Positions 1 to 14,310 of a stretch of DNA of 64,000 bases are shown in pieces. The DNA is from Acanthosepion lycidas. Lineage: Eukaryota > Mollusca > Cephalopoda > Sepiida > Sepiidae. How positions within the stretch are numbered: the first letter of the stretch is position 1; each line of letters opens with the position of its first letter. The notes beneath the pieces are model-generated. The model ran no database searches and was not told where the DNA came from. It saw nothing but the letters and a program-made list of their open reading frames with translations. A program made the translations under genes and the position numbers. The stretch is taken from positions 50,812,884-50,876,883 of the forward strand of contig OZ010616.1 of NCBI GenBank assembly GCA_963932145.1, read 5' to 3'.

Positions 1-3000
1 TTTTCAATAATGCCATCATCTGAATGGTTCCAACTCATTGAATGTTCCCACCATTAGTAATTGGTGCCTTACACTGGAGATTAAGTGACAGCAAGTCTCC
101 TCAATACTCCAGCACTCTTCTTATTATTCTAGCTGTTTTCAATAATGCCATCATCTGGATGGTTCCAACTCATTGAATGTTCCCACCATTAGTAATTGGT
201 GCCTTACACTGGAGATTAAGTGACAGCAAGTCTCCTCAATACTCTAGCACTCTTCTTAGTATTCTAGCTGTTTTCAATAATGCCATCATCTGAATGGTTC
301 CAACTCATTGAATGTTCCCATCATTAGTAATTGGGGCCTTACACTGGAGATAAAGTTATAGCAAGTCTCCTCAATACTCCAGCACTCTTCTTAGTATTCT
401 AGCTGTTTTCAATAATGCCATCATCTGGATGGTCCCAACTCATTGAATGTTCCCACCATTAGTAATTGGTGCCTTACACTGGAGATTAAGTGACAGCAAG
501 TCTCCTCAATACTCCAGCACTCTTCTTAGTATTCTAGCTGTTTTCAATAATGCCATCATCTGGATGGTCCCAACTCATTGAATGTTCCCACCATTAGTAA
601 TTGGTGCCTTACACTGGAGATTAAGTGACAGCAAGTCTCCTCAATACTCCAGCACTCTTCTTAGTATTCTAGTTGTTTTCAATAATGCCATCATCTGGAT
701 GGTCCCAACTCATTGAATGTTCCCACCATTAGTAATTGGTGCCTTACACTGGAGATTAAGTGACAGCAAGTATCCTCAATACTCCAGCATTCTCCTTAGT
801 ATTGTAGCTCTTTTCAATAATGCCATCATCTGGATGGTTTCAACTGATTGAATGTTCCCACCATTAGTAATTGTTGCCTTACAATTGAGATTAAGTGACA
901 GCAAGTCTCCTCAATACTCCAGCACTCTTCTTAGTATTGTAGCTGTTTTCAATAATGCCATCATCTGAATGGTTCCAACTCATTGAATGTTCCCATCCTT
1001 AGTAATTTGTGCCTTCCACTCGAGAATAAGTGACAGCAAGTCTCCTCAATACTCCAGCACTCTTCTTAGTATTCTAGCTTTTTTCAATAATGCCATCATC
1101 TGAATGTTTCCAACTCATTGAATGTTCCCACCATTAGTAATTGGTGCATTACAATTGAGATTAAATGACAGGAAGTCTCCTCAATACTCCAGCACTCTTC
1201 TTAGTATTCTAGCTTTTTTCAATAATGCCATCATCTGGATGGTCCCAACTCATTGAATGTTCCCATCATTAGTAATTGGGGCCTTACACTGGAGATAAAG
1301 TGATAGCAATTCTCCTCAAGACTCCAGCACTCTTCTTAGTATTCTAGCTGTTTTCAATAATGCCATCATCTGGATGGTCCCAACTCATTGAATGTTCCCA
1401 CCATTAGTAATTGGTGCCTTACACTGGAGATTAAGTGACAGCAAGTCTCCTCAATACTCCAGCACTCTTCTTAGTATTCTAGCTGTTTTCAATAATGCCA
1501 TCATCTGAATGGTTTCAACTCATTGAATGTTCCCATCATTAGTAATTGGGGCCTTACACTGGAGATAAAGTTATAGCAAGTCTCCTCAATACTCCAGCAC
1601 TCTTCTTAGTATTCTAGCTGTTTTCAATAATGCCATCATCTGGATGGTTCCAACTCATTGAATGTTCCCACCATTAGTAATTGGTGCCTTACACTGGAGA
1701 TTAAGTGACAGCAAGTCTCCTCAATACTCTAGCACTCTTCTTAGTATTCTAGCTGTTTTCAATAATGCCATCATCTGAATGGTTCCAACTCATTGAATGT
1801 TCCCATCATTAGTAATTGGGGCCTTACACTGGAGATAAAGTTATAGCAAGTCTCCTCAATACTCCAGCACTCTTCTTAGTATTCTAGCTTTTTTCAATAA
1901 TGCCATCATCTGAATGGTTCCAACTCATTGAATGTTCCCACCATTAGTAATTGGTGCCTAACACTGGAGATTAAGTGACAGCAAGTCTCCTCAATACTCC
2001 AGCACTCTTCTTAGTATTCTAGCTGTTTTCAATAATGCCATCATCTGGATGGTTCCAACTCATTGAATGTTCCCACCATTAGTAATTGGTGCCTTACACT
2101 GGAGATTAAGTGACAGCAAGTCTCCTCAATACTCTAGCACTCTTCTTAGTATTCTAGCTGTTTTCAATAATGCCATCATCTGAATGGTTCCAACTCATTG
2201 AATGTTCCCATCATTAGTAATTGGGGCCTTACACTGGAGATAAAGTTATAGCAAGTCTCCTCAATACTCCAGCACTCTTCTTAGTATTCTAGCTGTTTTC
2301 AATAATGCCATCATCTGAATGGTTCCAACTCATTGAATGTTCCCATCCTTAGTAATTTGTGCCTTACACTCGAGAATAAGTGACAGCAAGTCTCCTCAAT
2401 ACTCCAGCACTCTTCTTAGTATTCTAGCTTTTTTCAATAATGCCATCATCTGAATGGTTCCAACTCATTGAATGTTCCCACCATTAGTAATTGGTGCATT
2501 ACAATTGAGATTAAATGACAAGAAGTCTCCTCAATACTCCAGCACTCTTCTTAGTATTCTAGCTGTTTTCAATAATGCCATCATCTGAATGGTTCCAACT
2601 CATTGAATGTTCCCACCATTAGTAATTGGTGCCTTACACTGGAGATTAAGTGACAGCAAGTCTCCTCAATACTCCAGCACTCTTCTTAGTATTCTAGCTG
2701 TTTTCAATAATGCCATCATCTGGATGGTCCCAACTCATTGAATGTTCCCACCATTAGTAATTGGGGCCTTACACTGGAGATAAAGTGATAGCAATTCTCC
2801 TCAAGACTCCAGCACTCTTCTTAGTATTCTAGCTGTTTTCAATAATGCCATCATCTGAATGGTTTCAACTCATTGAATGTTCCCATCATTAGTAATTGGG
2901 GCCTTACACTGGAGATAAAGTTATAGCAAGTCTCCTCAATACTCCAGCACTCTTCTTAGTATTCTAGCTGTTTTCAATAATGCCATCATCTGGATGGTTC

Positions 3001-6000
3001 CAACTCATTGAATGTTCCCACCATTAGTAATTGGTGCCTTACACTGGAGATTAAGTGACAGCAAGTCTCCTCAATACTCTAGCACTCTTCTTAGTATTCT
3101 AGCTGTTTTCAATAATGCCATCATCTGAATGGTTCCAACTCATTGAATGTTCCCATCATTAGTAATTGGGGCCTTACACTGGAGATAAAGTTATAGCAAG
3201 TCTCCTCAATACTCCAGCACTCTTCTTAGTATTCTAGCTTTTTTCAATAATGCCATCATCTGAATGGTTCCAACTCATTGAATGTTCCCACCATTAGTAA
3301 TTGGTGCCTTACACTGGAGATTAAGTGACAGCAAGTCTCCTCAATACTCTAGCACTCTTCTTAGTATTCTAGCTGTTTTCAATAATGCCATCATCTGAAT
3401 GGTTCCAACTCATTGAATGTTCCCATCATTAGTAATTGGGGCCTTACACTAGAGATAAAGTTATAGCAAGTCTCCTCAATACTCCAGCACTCTTCTTAGT
3501 ATTCTAGCTGTTTTCAATAATGCCATCATCTGGATGGTCCCAACTCATTGAATGTTCCCACCATTAGTAATTGGTGCCTTACACTGGAGATTAAGTGACA
3601 GCAAGTATCCTCAATACTCCAGCATTCTCCTTAGTATTGTAGCTCTTTTCAATAATGCCATCATCTGGATGGTTTCAACTGATTGAATGTTCCCACCATT
3701 AGTAATTGGTGCCTTACAATTGAGATTAAGTGACAGCAAGTCTCCTCAATACTCCAGCACTCTTCTTAGTATTGTAGCTGTTTTCAATAATGCCATCATC
3801 TGAATGGTTCCAACTCATTGAATGTTCCCATCCTTAGTAATTTGTGCCTTACACTCGAGAATAAGTGACAGCAAGTCTCCTCAATACTCCAGCACTCTTC
3901 TTAGTATTCTAGCTTTTTTCAATAATGCCATCATCTGAATGGTTCCAACTCATTGAATGTTCCCACCATTAGTAATTGGTGCATTACAATTGAGATTAAA
4001 TGACAAGAAGTCTCCTCAATACTCCAGCACTCTTCTTAGTATTCTAGCTGTTTTAATAATGCCATCATCTGAATGGTTCCAACTCATTGAATGTTCCCAT
4101 CATTAGTAATTGGGGCCTTACACTGGAGATAAAGTTATAGCAAGTCTCCTCAATACTCCAGCACTCTTCTTAGTATTCTAGCTGTTTTCAATAATGCCAT
4201 CATCTGGATGGTCCCAACTCATTGAATGTTCCCACCATTAGTAATTGGTGCCTTACACTGGAGATAAAGTTATAGCAAGTCTCCTCAATACTCCAGCACT
4301 CTTCTTAGTATTCTAGCTGTTTTCAATAATGCCATCATCTGAATGGTTCCAACTCATTGAATGTTCCCATCCTTAGTAATTTGTGCCTTACACTCGAGAA
4401 TAAGTGACAGCAAGTCTCCTCAATACTCCAGCACTCTTCTTAGTATTCTAGCTTTTTTCAATAATGCCATCATCTGAATGGTTCCAACTCATTGAATGTT
4501 CCCACCATTAGTAATTGGTGCATTACAATTGAGATTAAATGACAAGAAGTCTCCTCAATACTCCAGCACTCTTCTTAGTATTCTAGCTGTTTTCAATAAT
4601 GCCATCATCTGAATGGTTCCAACTCATTGAATGTTCCCATCATTAGTAATTGGGGCCTTACACTGGAGATAAAGTTATAGCAAGTCTCCTCAATACTCCA
4701 GCACTCTTCTTAGTATTCTAGCTGTTTTCAATAATGCCATCATCTGGATGGTCCCAACTCATTGAATGTTCCCACCATTAGTAATTGGTGCCTTACACTG
4801 GAGATAAAGTTATAGCAAGTCTCCTCAATACTCCAGCACTCTTCTTAGTATTCTAGCTGTTTTCAATAATGCCATCATCTGAATGGTTCCAACTCATTGA
4901 ATGTTCCCACCATTAGTAATTGGTGCCTTACAATTGAGATTAAGTGACAGCAAGTCTCCTCAATACTCCAGCACTCTTCTTAGTATTCTAGCTGTTTTCA
5001 ATAATGCCATAATCTGGATGGTTCCAACTCATTGAATGTTCCCATCCTTAGTAATTTGTGCCTTCCACTCGAGAATAAGTGACAGCAAGTCTCCTCAATA
5101 CTCCAGCACTCTTCTTAGTATTCTAGCTTTTTTCAATAATGCCATCATCTGAATGGTTCCAACTCATTGAATGTTCCCACCATTAGTAATTGGTGCATTA
5201 CAATTGAGATTAAATGACAGGAAGTCTCCTCAATACTCCAGCACTCTTCTTAGTATTCTAGCTTTTTTCAATATTGCCATCATCTGGATGGTTCCAACTC
5301 ATTGAATGTTCTTACCATTAGTAATTGGTGCATTACAATTGAGATTAAATGATCAGGAAGTCTCCTCAATACTCCAGCACTCTTCTTAGTATTCTAGCTG
5401 TTTTCAATAATGCCATCATCTGAATGGTTCCAACTCATTGAATGTTCCCATCATTAGTAATTGGGGCCTTACACTGGAGATAAAGTTATAGCAAGTCTCC
5501 TCAATACTCCAGCACTCTTCTTAGTATTCTAGCTTTTTTCAATAATGCCATCATCTGAATGGTTCCAACTCATTGAATGTTCCCACCATTAGTAATTGGT
5601 GCCTTACACTGGAGATTAAGTGACAGCAAGTCTCCTCAATACTCCAGCACTCTTCTTATTATTCTAGCTGTTTTCAATAATGCCATCATCTGGATGGTTC
5701 CAACTCATTGAATGTTCCCACCATTAGTAATTGGTGCCTTACACTGGAGATTAAGTGACAGCAAGTCTCCTCAATACTCTAGCACTCTTCTTAGTATTCT
5801 AGCTGTTTTCAATAATGCCATCATCTGAATGGTTCCAACTCATTGAATGTTCCCATCATTAGTAATTGGGGCCTTACACTGGAGATAAAGTTATAGCAAG
5901 TCTCCTCAATACTCCAGCACTCTTCTTAGTATTCTAGCTGTTTTCAATAATGCCATCATCTGGATGGTCCCAACTCATTGAATGTTCCCACCATTAGTAA

Positions 6001-9000
6001 TTGGTGCCTTACACTGGAGATTAAGTGACAGCAAGTCTCCTCAATACTCCAGCACTCTTCTTAGTATTCTAGCTGTTTTCAATAATGCCATCATCTGGAT
6101 GGTCCCAACTCATTGAATGTTCCCACCATTAGTAATTGGTGCCTTACACTGGAGATTAAGTGACAGCAAGTCTCCTCAATACTCCAGCACTCTTCTTAGT
6201 ATTCTAGTTGTTTTCAATAATGCCATCATCTGGATGGTCCCAACTCATTGAATGTTCCCACCATTAGTAATTGGTGCCTTACACTGGAGATTAAGTGACA
6301 GCAAGTATCCTCAATACTCCAGCATTCTCCTTAGTATTGTAGCTCTTTTCAATAATGCCATCATCTGGATGGTTTCAACTGATTGAATGTTCCCACCATT
6401 AGTAATTGGTGCCTTACAATTGAGATTAAGTGACAGCAAGTCTCCTCAATACTCCAGCACTCTTCTTAGTATTGTAGCTGTTTTCAATAATGCCATCATC
6501 TGAATGGTTCCAACTCATTGAATGTTCCCATCCTTAGTAATTTGTGCCTTCCACTCGAGAATAAGTGACAGCAAGTCTCCTCAATACTCCAGCACTCTTC
6601 TTAGTATTCTAGCTTTTTTCAATAATGCCATCATCTGAATGGTTCCAACTCATTGAATGTTCCCACCATTAGTAATTGGTGCATTACAATTGAGATTAAA
6701 TGACAGGAAGTCTCCTCAATACTCCAGCACTCTTCTTAGTATTCTAGCTTTTTTCAATAATGCCATCATCTGGATGGTCCCAACTCATTGAATGTTCCCA
6801 TCATTAGTAATTGGGGCCTTACACTGGAGATAAAGTGATAGCAATTCTCCTCAAGACTCCAGCACTCTTCTTAGTATTCTAGCTGTTTTCAATAATGCCA
6901 TCATCTGGATGGTCCCAACTCATTGAATGTTCCCACCATTAGTAATTGGTGCCTTACACTGGAGATTAAGTGACAGCAAGTCTCCTCAATACTCCAGCAC
7001 TCTTCTTAGTATTCTAGCTGTTTTCAATAATGCCATCATCTGAATGGTTTCAACTCATTGAATGTTCCCATCATTAGTAATTGGGGCCTTACACTGGAGA
7101 TAAAGTTATAGCAAGTCTCCTCAATACTCCAGCACTCTTCTTAGTATTCTAGCTGTTTTCAATAATGCCATCATCTGGATGGTTCCAACTCATTGAATGT
7201 TCCCACCATTAGTAATTGGTGCCTTACACTGGAGATTAAGTGACAGCAAGTCTCCTCAATACTCTAGCACTCTTCTTAGTATTCTAGCTGTTTTCAATAA
7301 TGCCATCATCTGAATGGTTCCAACTCATTGAATGTTCCCATCATTAGTAATTGGGGCCTTACACTGGAGATAAAGTTATAGCAAGTCTCCTCAATACTCC
7401 AGCACTCTTCTTAGTATTCTAGCTTTTTTCAATAATGCCATCATCTGAATGGTTCCAACTCATTGAATGTTCCCACCATTAGTAATTGGTGCCTAACACT
7501 GGAGATTAAGTGACAGCAAGTCTCCTCAATACTCCAGCACTCTTCTTAGTATTCTAGCTGTTTTCAATAATGCCATCATCTGGATGGTTCCAACTCATTG
7601 AATGTTCCCACCATTAGTAATTGGTGCCTTACACTGGAGATTAAGTGACAGCAAGTCTCCTCAATACTCTAGCACTCTTCTTAGTATTCTAGCTGTTTTC
7701 AATAATGCCATCATCTGAATGGTTCCAACTCATTGAATGTTCCCATCATTAGTAATTGGGGCCTTACACTGGAGATAAAGTTATAGCAAGTCTCCTCAAT
7801 ACTCCAGCACTCTTCTTAGTATTCTAGCTGTTTTCAATAATGCCATCATCTGAATGGTTCCAACTCATTGAATGTTCCCATCCTTAGTAATTTGTGCCTT
7901 ACACTCGAGAATAAGTGACAGCAAGTCTCCTCAATACTCCAGCACTCTTCTTAGTATTCTAGCTTTTTTCAATAATGCCATCATCTGAATGGTTCCAACT
8001 CATTGAATGTTCCCACCATTAGTAATTGGTGCATTACAATTGAGATTAAATGACAAGAAGTCTCCTCAATACTCCAGCACTCTTCTTAGTATTCTAGCTG
8101 TTTTCAATAATGCCATCATCTGAATGGTTCCAACTCATTGAATGTTCCCACCATTAGTAATTGGTGCCTTACACTGGAGATTAAGTGACAGCAAGTCTCC
8201 TCAATACTCCAGCACTCTTCTTAGTATTCTAGCTGTTTTCAATAATGCCATCATCTGGATGGTCCCAACTCATTGAATGTTCCCACCATTAGTAATTGGG
8301 GCCTTACACTGGAGATAAAGTGATAGCAATTCTCCTCAAGACTCCAGCACTCTTCTTAGTATTCTAGCTGTTTTCAATAATGCCATCATCTGAATGGTTT
8401 CAACTCATTGAATGTTCCCATCATTAGTAATTGGGGCCTTACACTGGAGATAAAGTTATAGCAAGTCTCCTCAATACTCCAGCACTCTTCTTAGTATTCT
8501 AGCTGTTTTCAATAATGCCATCATCTGGATGGTTCCAACTCATTGAATGTTCCCACCATTAGTAATTGGTGCCTTACACTGGAGATTAAGTGACAGCAAG
8601 TCTCCTCAATACTCTAGCACTCTTCTTAGTATTCTAGCTGTTTTCAATAATGCCATCATCTGAATGGTTCCAACTCATTGAATGTTCCCATCATTAGTAA
8701 TTGGGGCCTTACACTGGAGATAAAGTTATAGCAAGTCTCCTCAATACTCCAGCACTCTTCTTAGTATTCTAGCTTTTTTCAATAATGCCATCATCTGAAT
8801 GGTTCCAACTCATTGAATGTTCCCACCATTAGTAATTGGTGCCTTACACTGGAGATTAAGTGACAGCAAGTCTCCTCAATACTCTAGCACTCTTCTTAGT
8901 ATTCTAGCTGTTTTCAATAATGCCATCATCTGAATGGTTCCAACTCATTGAATGTTCCCATCATTAGTAATTGGGGCCTTACACTGGAGATAAAGTTATA

Positions 9001-11070
9001 GCAAGTCTCCTCAATACTCCAGCACTCTTCTTAGTATTCTAGCTGTTTTCAATAATGCCATCATCTGGATGGTCCCAACTCATTGAATGTTCCCACCATT
9101 AGTAATTGGTGCCTTACACTGGAGATTAAGTGACAGCAAGTATCCTCAATACTCCAGCATTCTCCTTAGTATTGTAGCTCTTTTCAATAATGCCATCATC
9201 TGGATGGTTTCAACTGATTGAATGTTCCCACCATTAGTAATTGGTGCCTTACAATTGAGATTAAGTGACAGCAAGTCTCCTCAATACTCCAGCACTCTTC
9301 TTAGTATTGTAGCTGTTTTCAATAATGCCATCATCTGAATGGTTCCAACTCATTGAATGTTCCTATCCTTAGTAATTTGTGCCTTACACTCGAGAATAAG
9401 TGACAGCAAGTCTCCTCAATACTCCAGCACTCTTCTTAGTATTCTAGCTTTTTTCAATAATGCCATCATCTGAATGGTTCCAACTCATTGAATGTTCCCA
9501 CCATTAGTAATTGGTGCATTACAATTGAGATTAAATGACAAGAAGTCTCCTCAATACTCCAGCACTCTTCTTAGTATTCTAGCTGTTTTAATAATGCCAT
9601 CATCTGAATGGTTCCAACTCATTGAATGTTCCCATCATTAGTAATTGGGGCCTTACACTGGAGATAAAGTTATAGCAAGTCTCCTCAATACTCCAGCACT
9701 CTTCTTAGTATTCTAGCTGTTTTCAATAATGCCATCATCTGGATGGTCCCAACTCATTGAATGTTCCCACCATTAGTAATTGGTGCCTTACACTGGAGAT
9801 AAAGTTATAGCAAGTCTCCTCAATACTCCAGCACTCTTCTTAGTATTCTAGCTGTTTTCAATAATGCCATCATCTGAATGGTTCCAACTCATTGAATGTT
9901 CCCATCCTTAGTAATTTGTGCCTTACACTCGAGAATAAGTGACAGCAAGTCTCCTCAATACTCCAGCACTCTTCTTAGTATTCTAGCTTTTTTCAATAAT
10001 GCCATCATCTGAATGGTTCCAACTCATTGAATGTTCCCACCATTAGTAATTGGTGCATTACAATTGAGATTAAATGACAAGAAGTCTCCTCAATACTCCA
10101 GCACTCTTCTTAGTATTCTAGCTGTTTTCAATAATGCCATCATCTGAATGGTTCCAACTCATTGAATGTTCCCATCATTAGTAATTGGGGGCTTACACTG
10201 GAGATAAAGTTATAGCAAATCTCCTCAATACTCCAGCACTCTTCTTAGTATTCTAGCTGTTTTCAATAATGCCATCATCTGGATGGTCCCAACTCATTGA
10301 ATGTTCCCACCATTAGTAATTGGTGCCTTACACTGGAGATAAAGTTATAGCAAGTCTCCTCAATACTCCAGCACTCTTCTTAGTATTCTAGCTGTTTTCA
10401 ATAATGCCATCATCTGAATGGTTCCAACTCATTGAATGTTCCCACCATTAGTAATTGGTGCCTTACAATTGAGATTAAGTGACAGCAAGTCTCCTCAATA
10501 CTCCAGCACTCTTCTTAGTATTCTAGCTGTTTTCAATAATGCCATAATCTGGATGGTTCCAACTCATTGAATGTTCCCATCCTTAGTAATTTGTGCCTTC
10601 CACTCGAGAATAAGTGACAGCAAGTCTCCTCAATACTCCAGCACTCTTCTTAGTATTCTAGCTTTTTTCAATAATGCCATCATCTGAATGGTTCCAACTC
10701 ATTGAATGTTCCCACCATTAGTAATTGGTGCATTACAATTGAGATTAAATGACAGGAAGTCTCCTCAATACTCCAGCACTCTTCTTAGTATTCTAGCTTT
10801 TTTCAATATTGCCATCATCTGGATGGTTCCAACTCATTGAATGTTCTTACCATTAGTAATTGGTGCATTACAATTGAGATTAAATGATCAGGAAGTCTCC
10901 TCAATACTCCAGCACTCTTCTTAGTATTCTAGCTGTTTTCAATAATGCCATCATCTGAATGGTTCCAACTCATTGAATGTTCCCATCATTAGTAATTGGG
11001 GCCTTACACTGGAGATAAAGTTATAGCAAGTCTCCTCAATACTCCAGCACTCTTCTTAGTATTCTAGATT
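1..11070. repeat. 41-monomer higher-order repeat (5535 bp), two tandem copies
   Basis: Positions 1-5535 and 5536-11070 match monomer for monomer. Rare private variants recur exactly 5535 bp apart: TTATTATTCT at 121 and 5656, AGTTG at the monomer end near 671 and 6206, the one-base-short TTTTAATAAT at 4051 and 9586, and the inserted base in GATCAGGAAG at 5351 and 10886. The two indels cancel, so the unit is exactly 41 x 135 bp. I noticed only about six to eight substitutions between copies (for example near 874, 1106, 3450, 9364, 10190 and 10216). Within the unit there is an older 21-monomer (2835 bp) echo, seen as the AGTATCC/ATTCTCC variant at 771 and 3606. Confidence 0.93.
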
Positions 11071-14000
11071 TTTTCAATAATGCCATCATCTGAATGGTTC
11101 CAACTCATTGAATGTTCCCACCATTAGTAATTGGTGCCTTACACTGGAGATTAAGTGACAGCAAGTCTCCTCAATACTCCAGCACTCTTCTTAGTATTCT
11201 AGCTGTTTTCAATAATGCCATCATCTGGATGGTTCCAACTCATTGAATGTTACCACCATTAGTAATTGGTGCCTTACAATTGAGATTAAGTGACAGCAAG
11301 TCTCCTCAATACTCTAGCACTCTTCTTAGTATTCTAGCTGTTTTCAATAATGCCATCATTTGAATGGTTCCAACTCATTGAATGTTCCCATCATTAGTAA
11401 TTGGGGCCTTACACTGGAGATAAAGTTATAGCAAGTCTCCTCAATACTCCAGCACTCTTCTTAGTATTCTAGCTTTTTTCAATAATGCCATCATCTGAAT
11501 GGTTCCAACTCATTGAATGTTCCCACCATTAGTAATTGGTGCCTTACACTGGAGATAAAGTTATAGCAAGTCTCCTCAATACTCCAGCACTCTTCTTAGT
11601 ATTCTAGCTGTTTTCAATAATGCCATCATCTGGATGGTTCCAACTCATTGAATGTTCCCACCATTAGTAATTGGTGCTTTAAAATTGAGATTAAGTGACA
11701 GCAAGTCCCCTCAATACTCCAGCACTCTTCTTAGTATTCTAGCTGTTTTCAATAATGCCATCATCTGGATGGTTCCAACTCATTGAATGTTCCAACCATT
11801 AGTAATTGGTGCCTTACAATTGAGATTAAGTGACAGCAAGTCTCCTCAATACTCTAGCACTCTTCTTAGTATTCTAGCTGTTTTCAATAATGCCATCATC
11901 TGAATGGTTCCAACTCATTGAATGTTCCCATCATTAGTAATTGGGGCCTTACACTGGAGATAAAGTTATAGCAAGTCTCCTCAATACTCCAGCACTCTTC
12001 TTAGTATTCTAGCTGTTTTCAATAATGCCATCATCTGGATGGTCCCAACTCATTGAATGTTCCCACCATTAGTAATTGGTGCCTTACACTGGAGATAAAG
12101 TTATAGCAAGTCTCCTCAATACTCCAGCACTCTTCTTAGTATTCTAGCTGTTTTCAATAATGCCATCATCTGAATGGTTCCAACTCATTGAATGTTCCCA
12201 CCATTAGTAATTGGTGCCTTACAATTGAGATTAAGTGACAGCAAGTCTCCTCAATACTCCAGCACTCTTCTTAGTATTCTAGCTGTTTTCAATAATGCCA
12301 TAATCTGGATGGTTCCAACTCATTGAATGTTCCCATCCTTAGTAATTTGTGCCTTCCACTCGAGAATAAGTGACAGCAAGTCTTTTCAATACTCCAGCAC
12401 TCTTCTTAGTATTCTAGCTGTTTTCAATAATGCCATCATCTGGATGGTTCCAACTCATAGAATGTTCCCACCATTAGTAATTGGTGCCTTACACTGGAGA
12501 TAAAGTTATAGCAAGTCTCCTCAATACTCCAGCACTCTTCTTAGTATTCTAGCTGTTTTCAATAATGCCATCATCTGGATGGTTCCAACTCATTGAATGT
12601 TCCCACCATTAGTAATTGGTGCCTTAAAATTGAGATTAAGTGACAGCAAGTCCCCTCAATACTCCAGCACTCTTCTTAGTATTCTAGCTGTTTTCAATAA
12701 TGCCATCATCTGGATGGTTCCAACTCATTGATTGTTCCCACCATTAGTAATTGGTGCCTTACAATTGAGATTAAGTGACAGCAAGTCTCCTCAATACTCT
12801 AGCACTCTTCTTAGTATTCTAGCTGTTTTCCATAATGCCATCATCTGAATGGTTCCAACTCATTGAATGTTCCCATCATTAGTAATTGGGGCCTTACACT
12901 GGAGATAAAGTTATAGCAAGTCTCCTCAATACTCCAGCACTCTTCTTAGTATTCTAGCTTTTTTCAATAATGCCATCATCTGAATGGTTCCAACTCATTG
13001 AATGTTCCCACCATTAGTAATTGGTGCCTTACACTGGAGATTAAGTGACAGCAAGTCTCCTCAATACTCCAGCACTCTTCTTAGTATTCTAGCTTTTTTC
13101 AATAATGCCATCATCTGAATGGTTCCAACTCATTGAATGTTCCCATTATTAGTAATTGGTGCCATACACAGGAGATTAAGTGATAGCAAGTCTCCTCAAT
13201 ACTCCAGCACTCTTCTTAGTATTCTAGCTGTTTTCAATAATGCCATCATCTGGATGGTCCCAACTCATTGAATGTTCCCACCATTAGTAATTGGTGCCTT
13301 ACACTGGAGATAAAGTTATAGCAAGTCTCCTCAATACTCCAGCACTCTTCTTAGTATTCTAGCTGTTTTCAATAATGCCATCATCTGAATGGTTCCAACT
13401 CATTGAATGTTCTTACCATTAGTAATTGGTGCATTACAATTGAGATTAAATGATCAGGAAGTCTCCTCAATACTCCAGCACTCTTCTTAGTATTCTAGCT
13501 TTTTTCAATAATGCCATCATCTGAATGGTTCCAACTCATTGAATGTTCCCACCATTAGTAATTGGTGCATTACAATTGAGATTAAATGACAGGAAGTCTC
13601 CTCAATACTCCAGCACTCTTCTTAGTATTCTAGCTTTTTTCAATAATGCCATCATCTGGATGGTTCCAACTCATTGAATGTTCCCACCATTAGTAATTGG
13701 GGCCTTACACTGGAGATAAAGTGATAGCAATTCTCCTCAATACTCCAGCACTCTTCTTAGTATTCTAGCTGTTTTCAATAATGCCATCATCTGGATGGTC
13801 CCAACTCATTGAATGTTCCCACCATTAGTAATTGGTGCCTTACAATTGAGATTAATGACAGCAAGTCTCCTTAATACTCCAGCACTCTTCTTAGTATTCT
13901 AGCTGTTTTCAATAATGCCATAATCTGGATGGTTCCAACTCATTGAATGTTCCCATCCTTAGTAATTTGTGCCTTCCACTTGAGAATAAGTGACAGCAAG

Positions 14001-14310
14001 TCTCCTCAATACTCCAGCACTCTTCTTAGTATTCTAGCTTTTTTCAATAATGCCATCATCTGAATGGTTCCAACTCATTGAATGTTCCCACCATTAGTAA
14101 TTGGTGCCTTACACTGGAGATTAAGTGACAGCAAGTCTCCTCAATACTCCAGCACTCTTCTTAGTATTCTAGCTGTTTTCAATAATGCCATCATCTGAAT
14201 GGTTCCAACTCATTGAATGTTCCCATCATTAGTAATTGGGGCCTTACACTGGAGATAAAGTTATAGCAAGTCTCCTCAATACTCCAGCACTCTTCTTAGT
14301 ATTCTAGATT
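11071..14310. repeat. Satellite 1 mosaic section, 24 monomers, containing a reused 7-monomer block
   Basis: After 11070 the 41-monomer register is lost. The marker AGATTTTTTC (near 11066) recurs at 14306, 3240 bp (24 monomers) later, and the marker TTACCACCATT recurs at 11250, 14490 and 16920. The segment 11071-12000 aligns to 14311-15240 and to 16741-17670 with scattered substitutions, so about seven monomers form a block that has been copied as a unit. The rest of this section contains rearranged relatives of the same monomers, including a second monomer with the CCCCTCAATACTCC variant near 12650. Confidence 0.8.
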
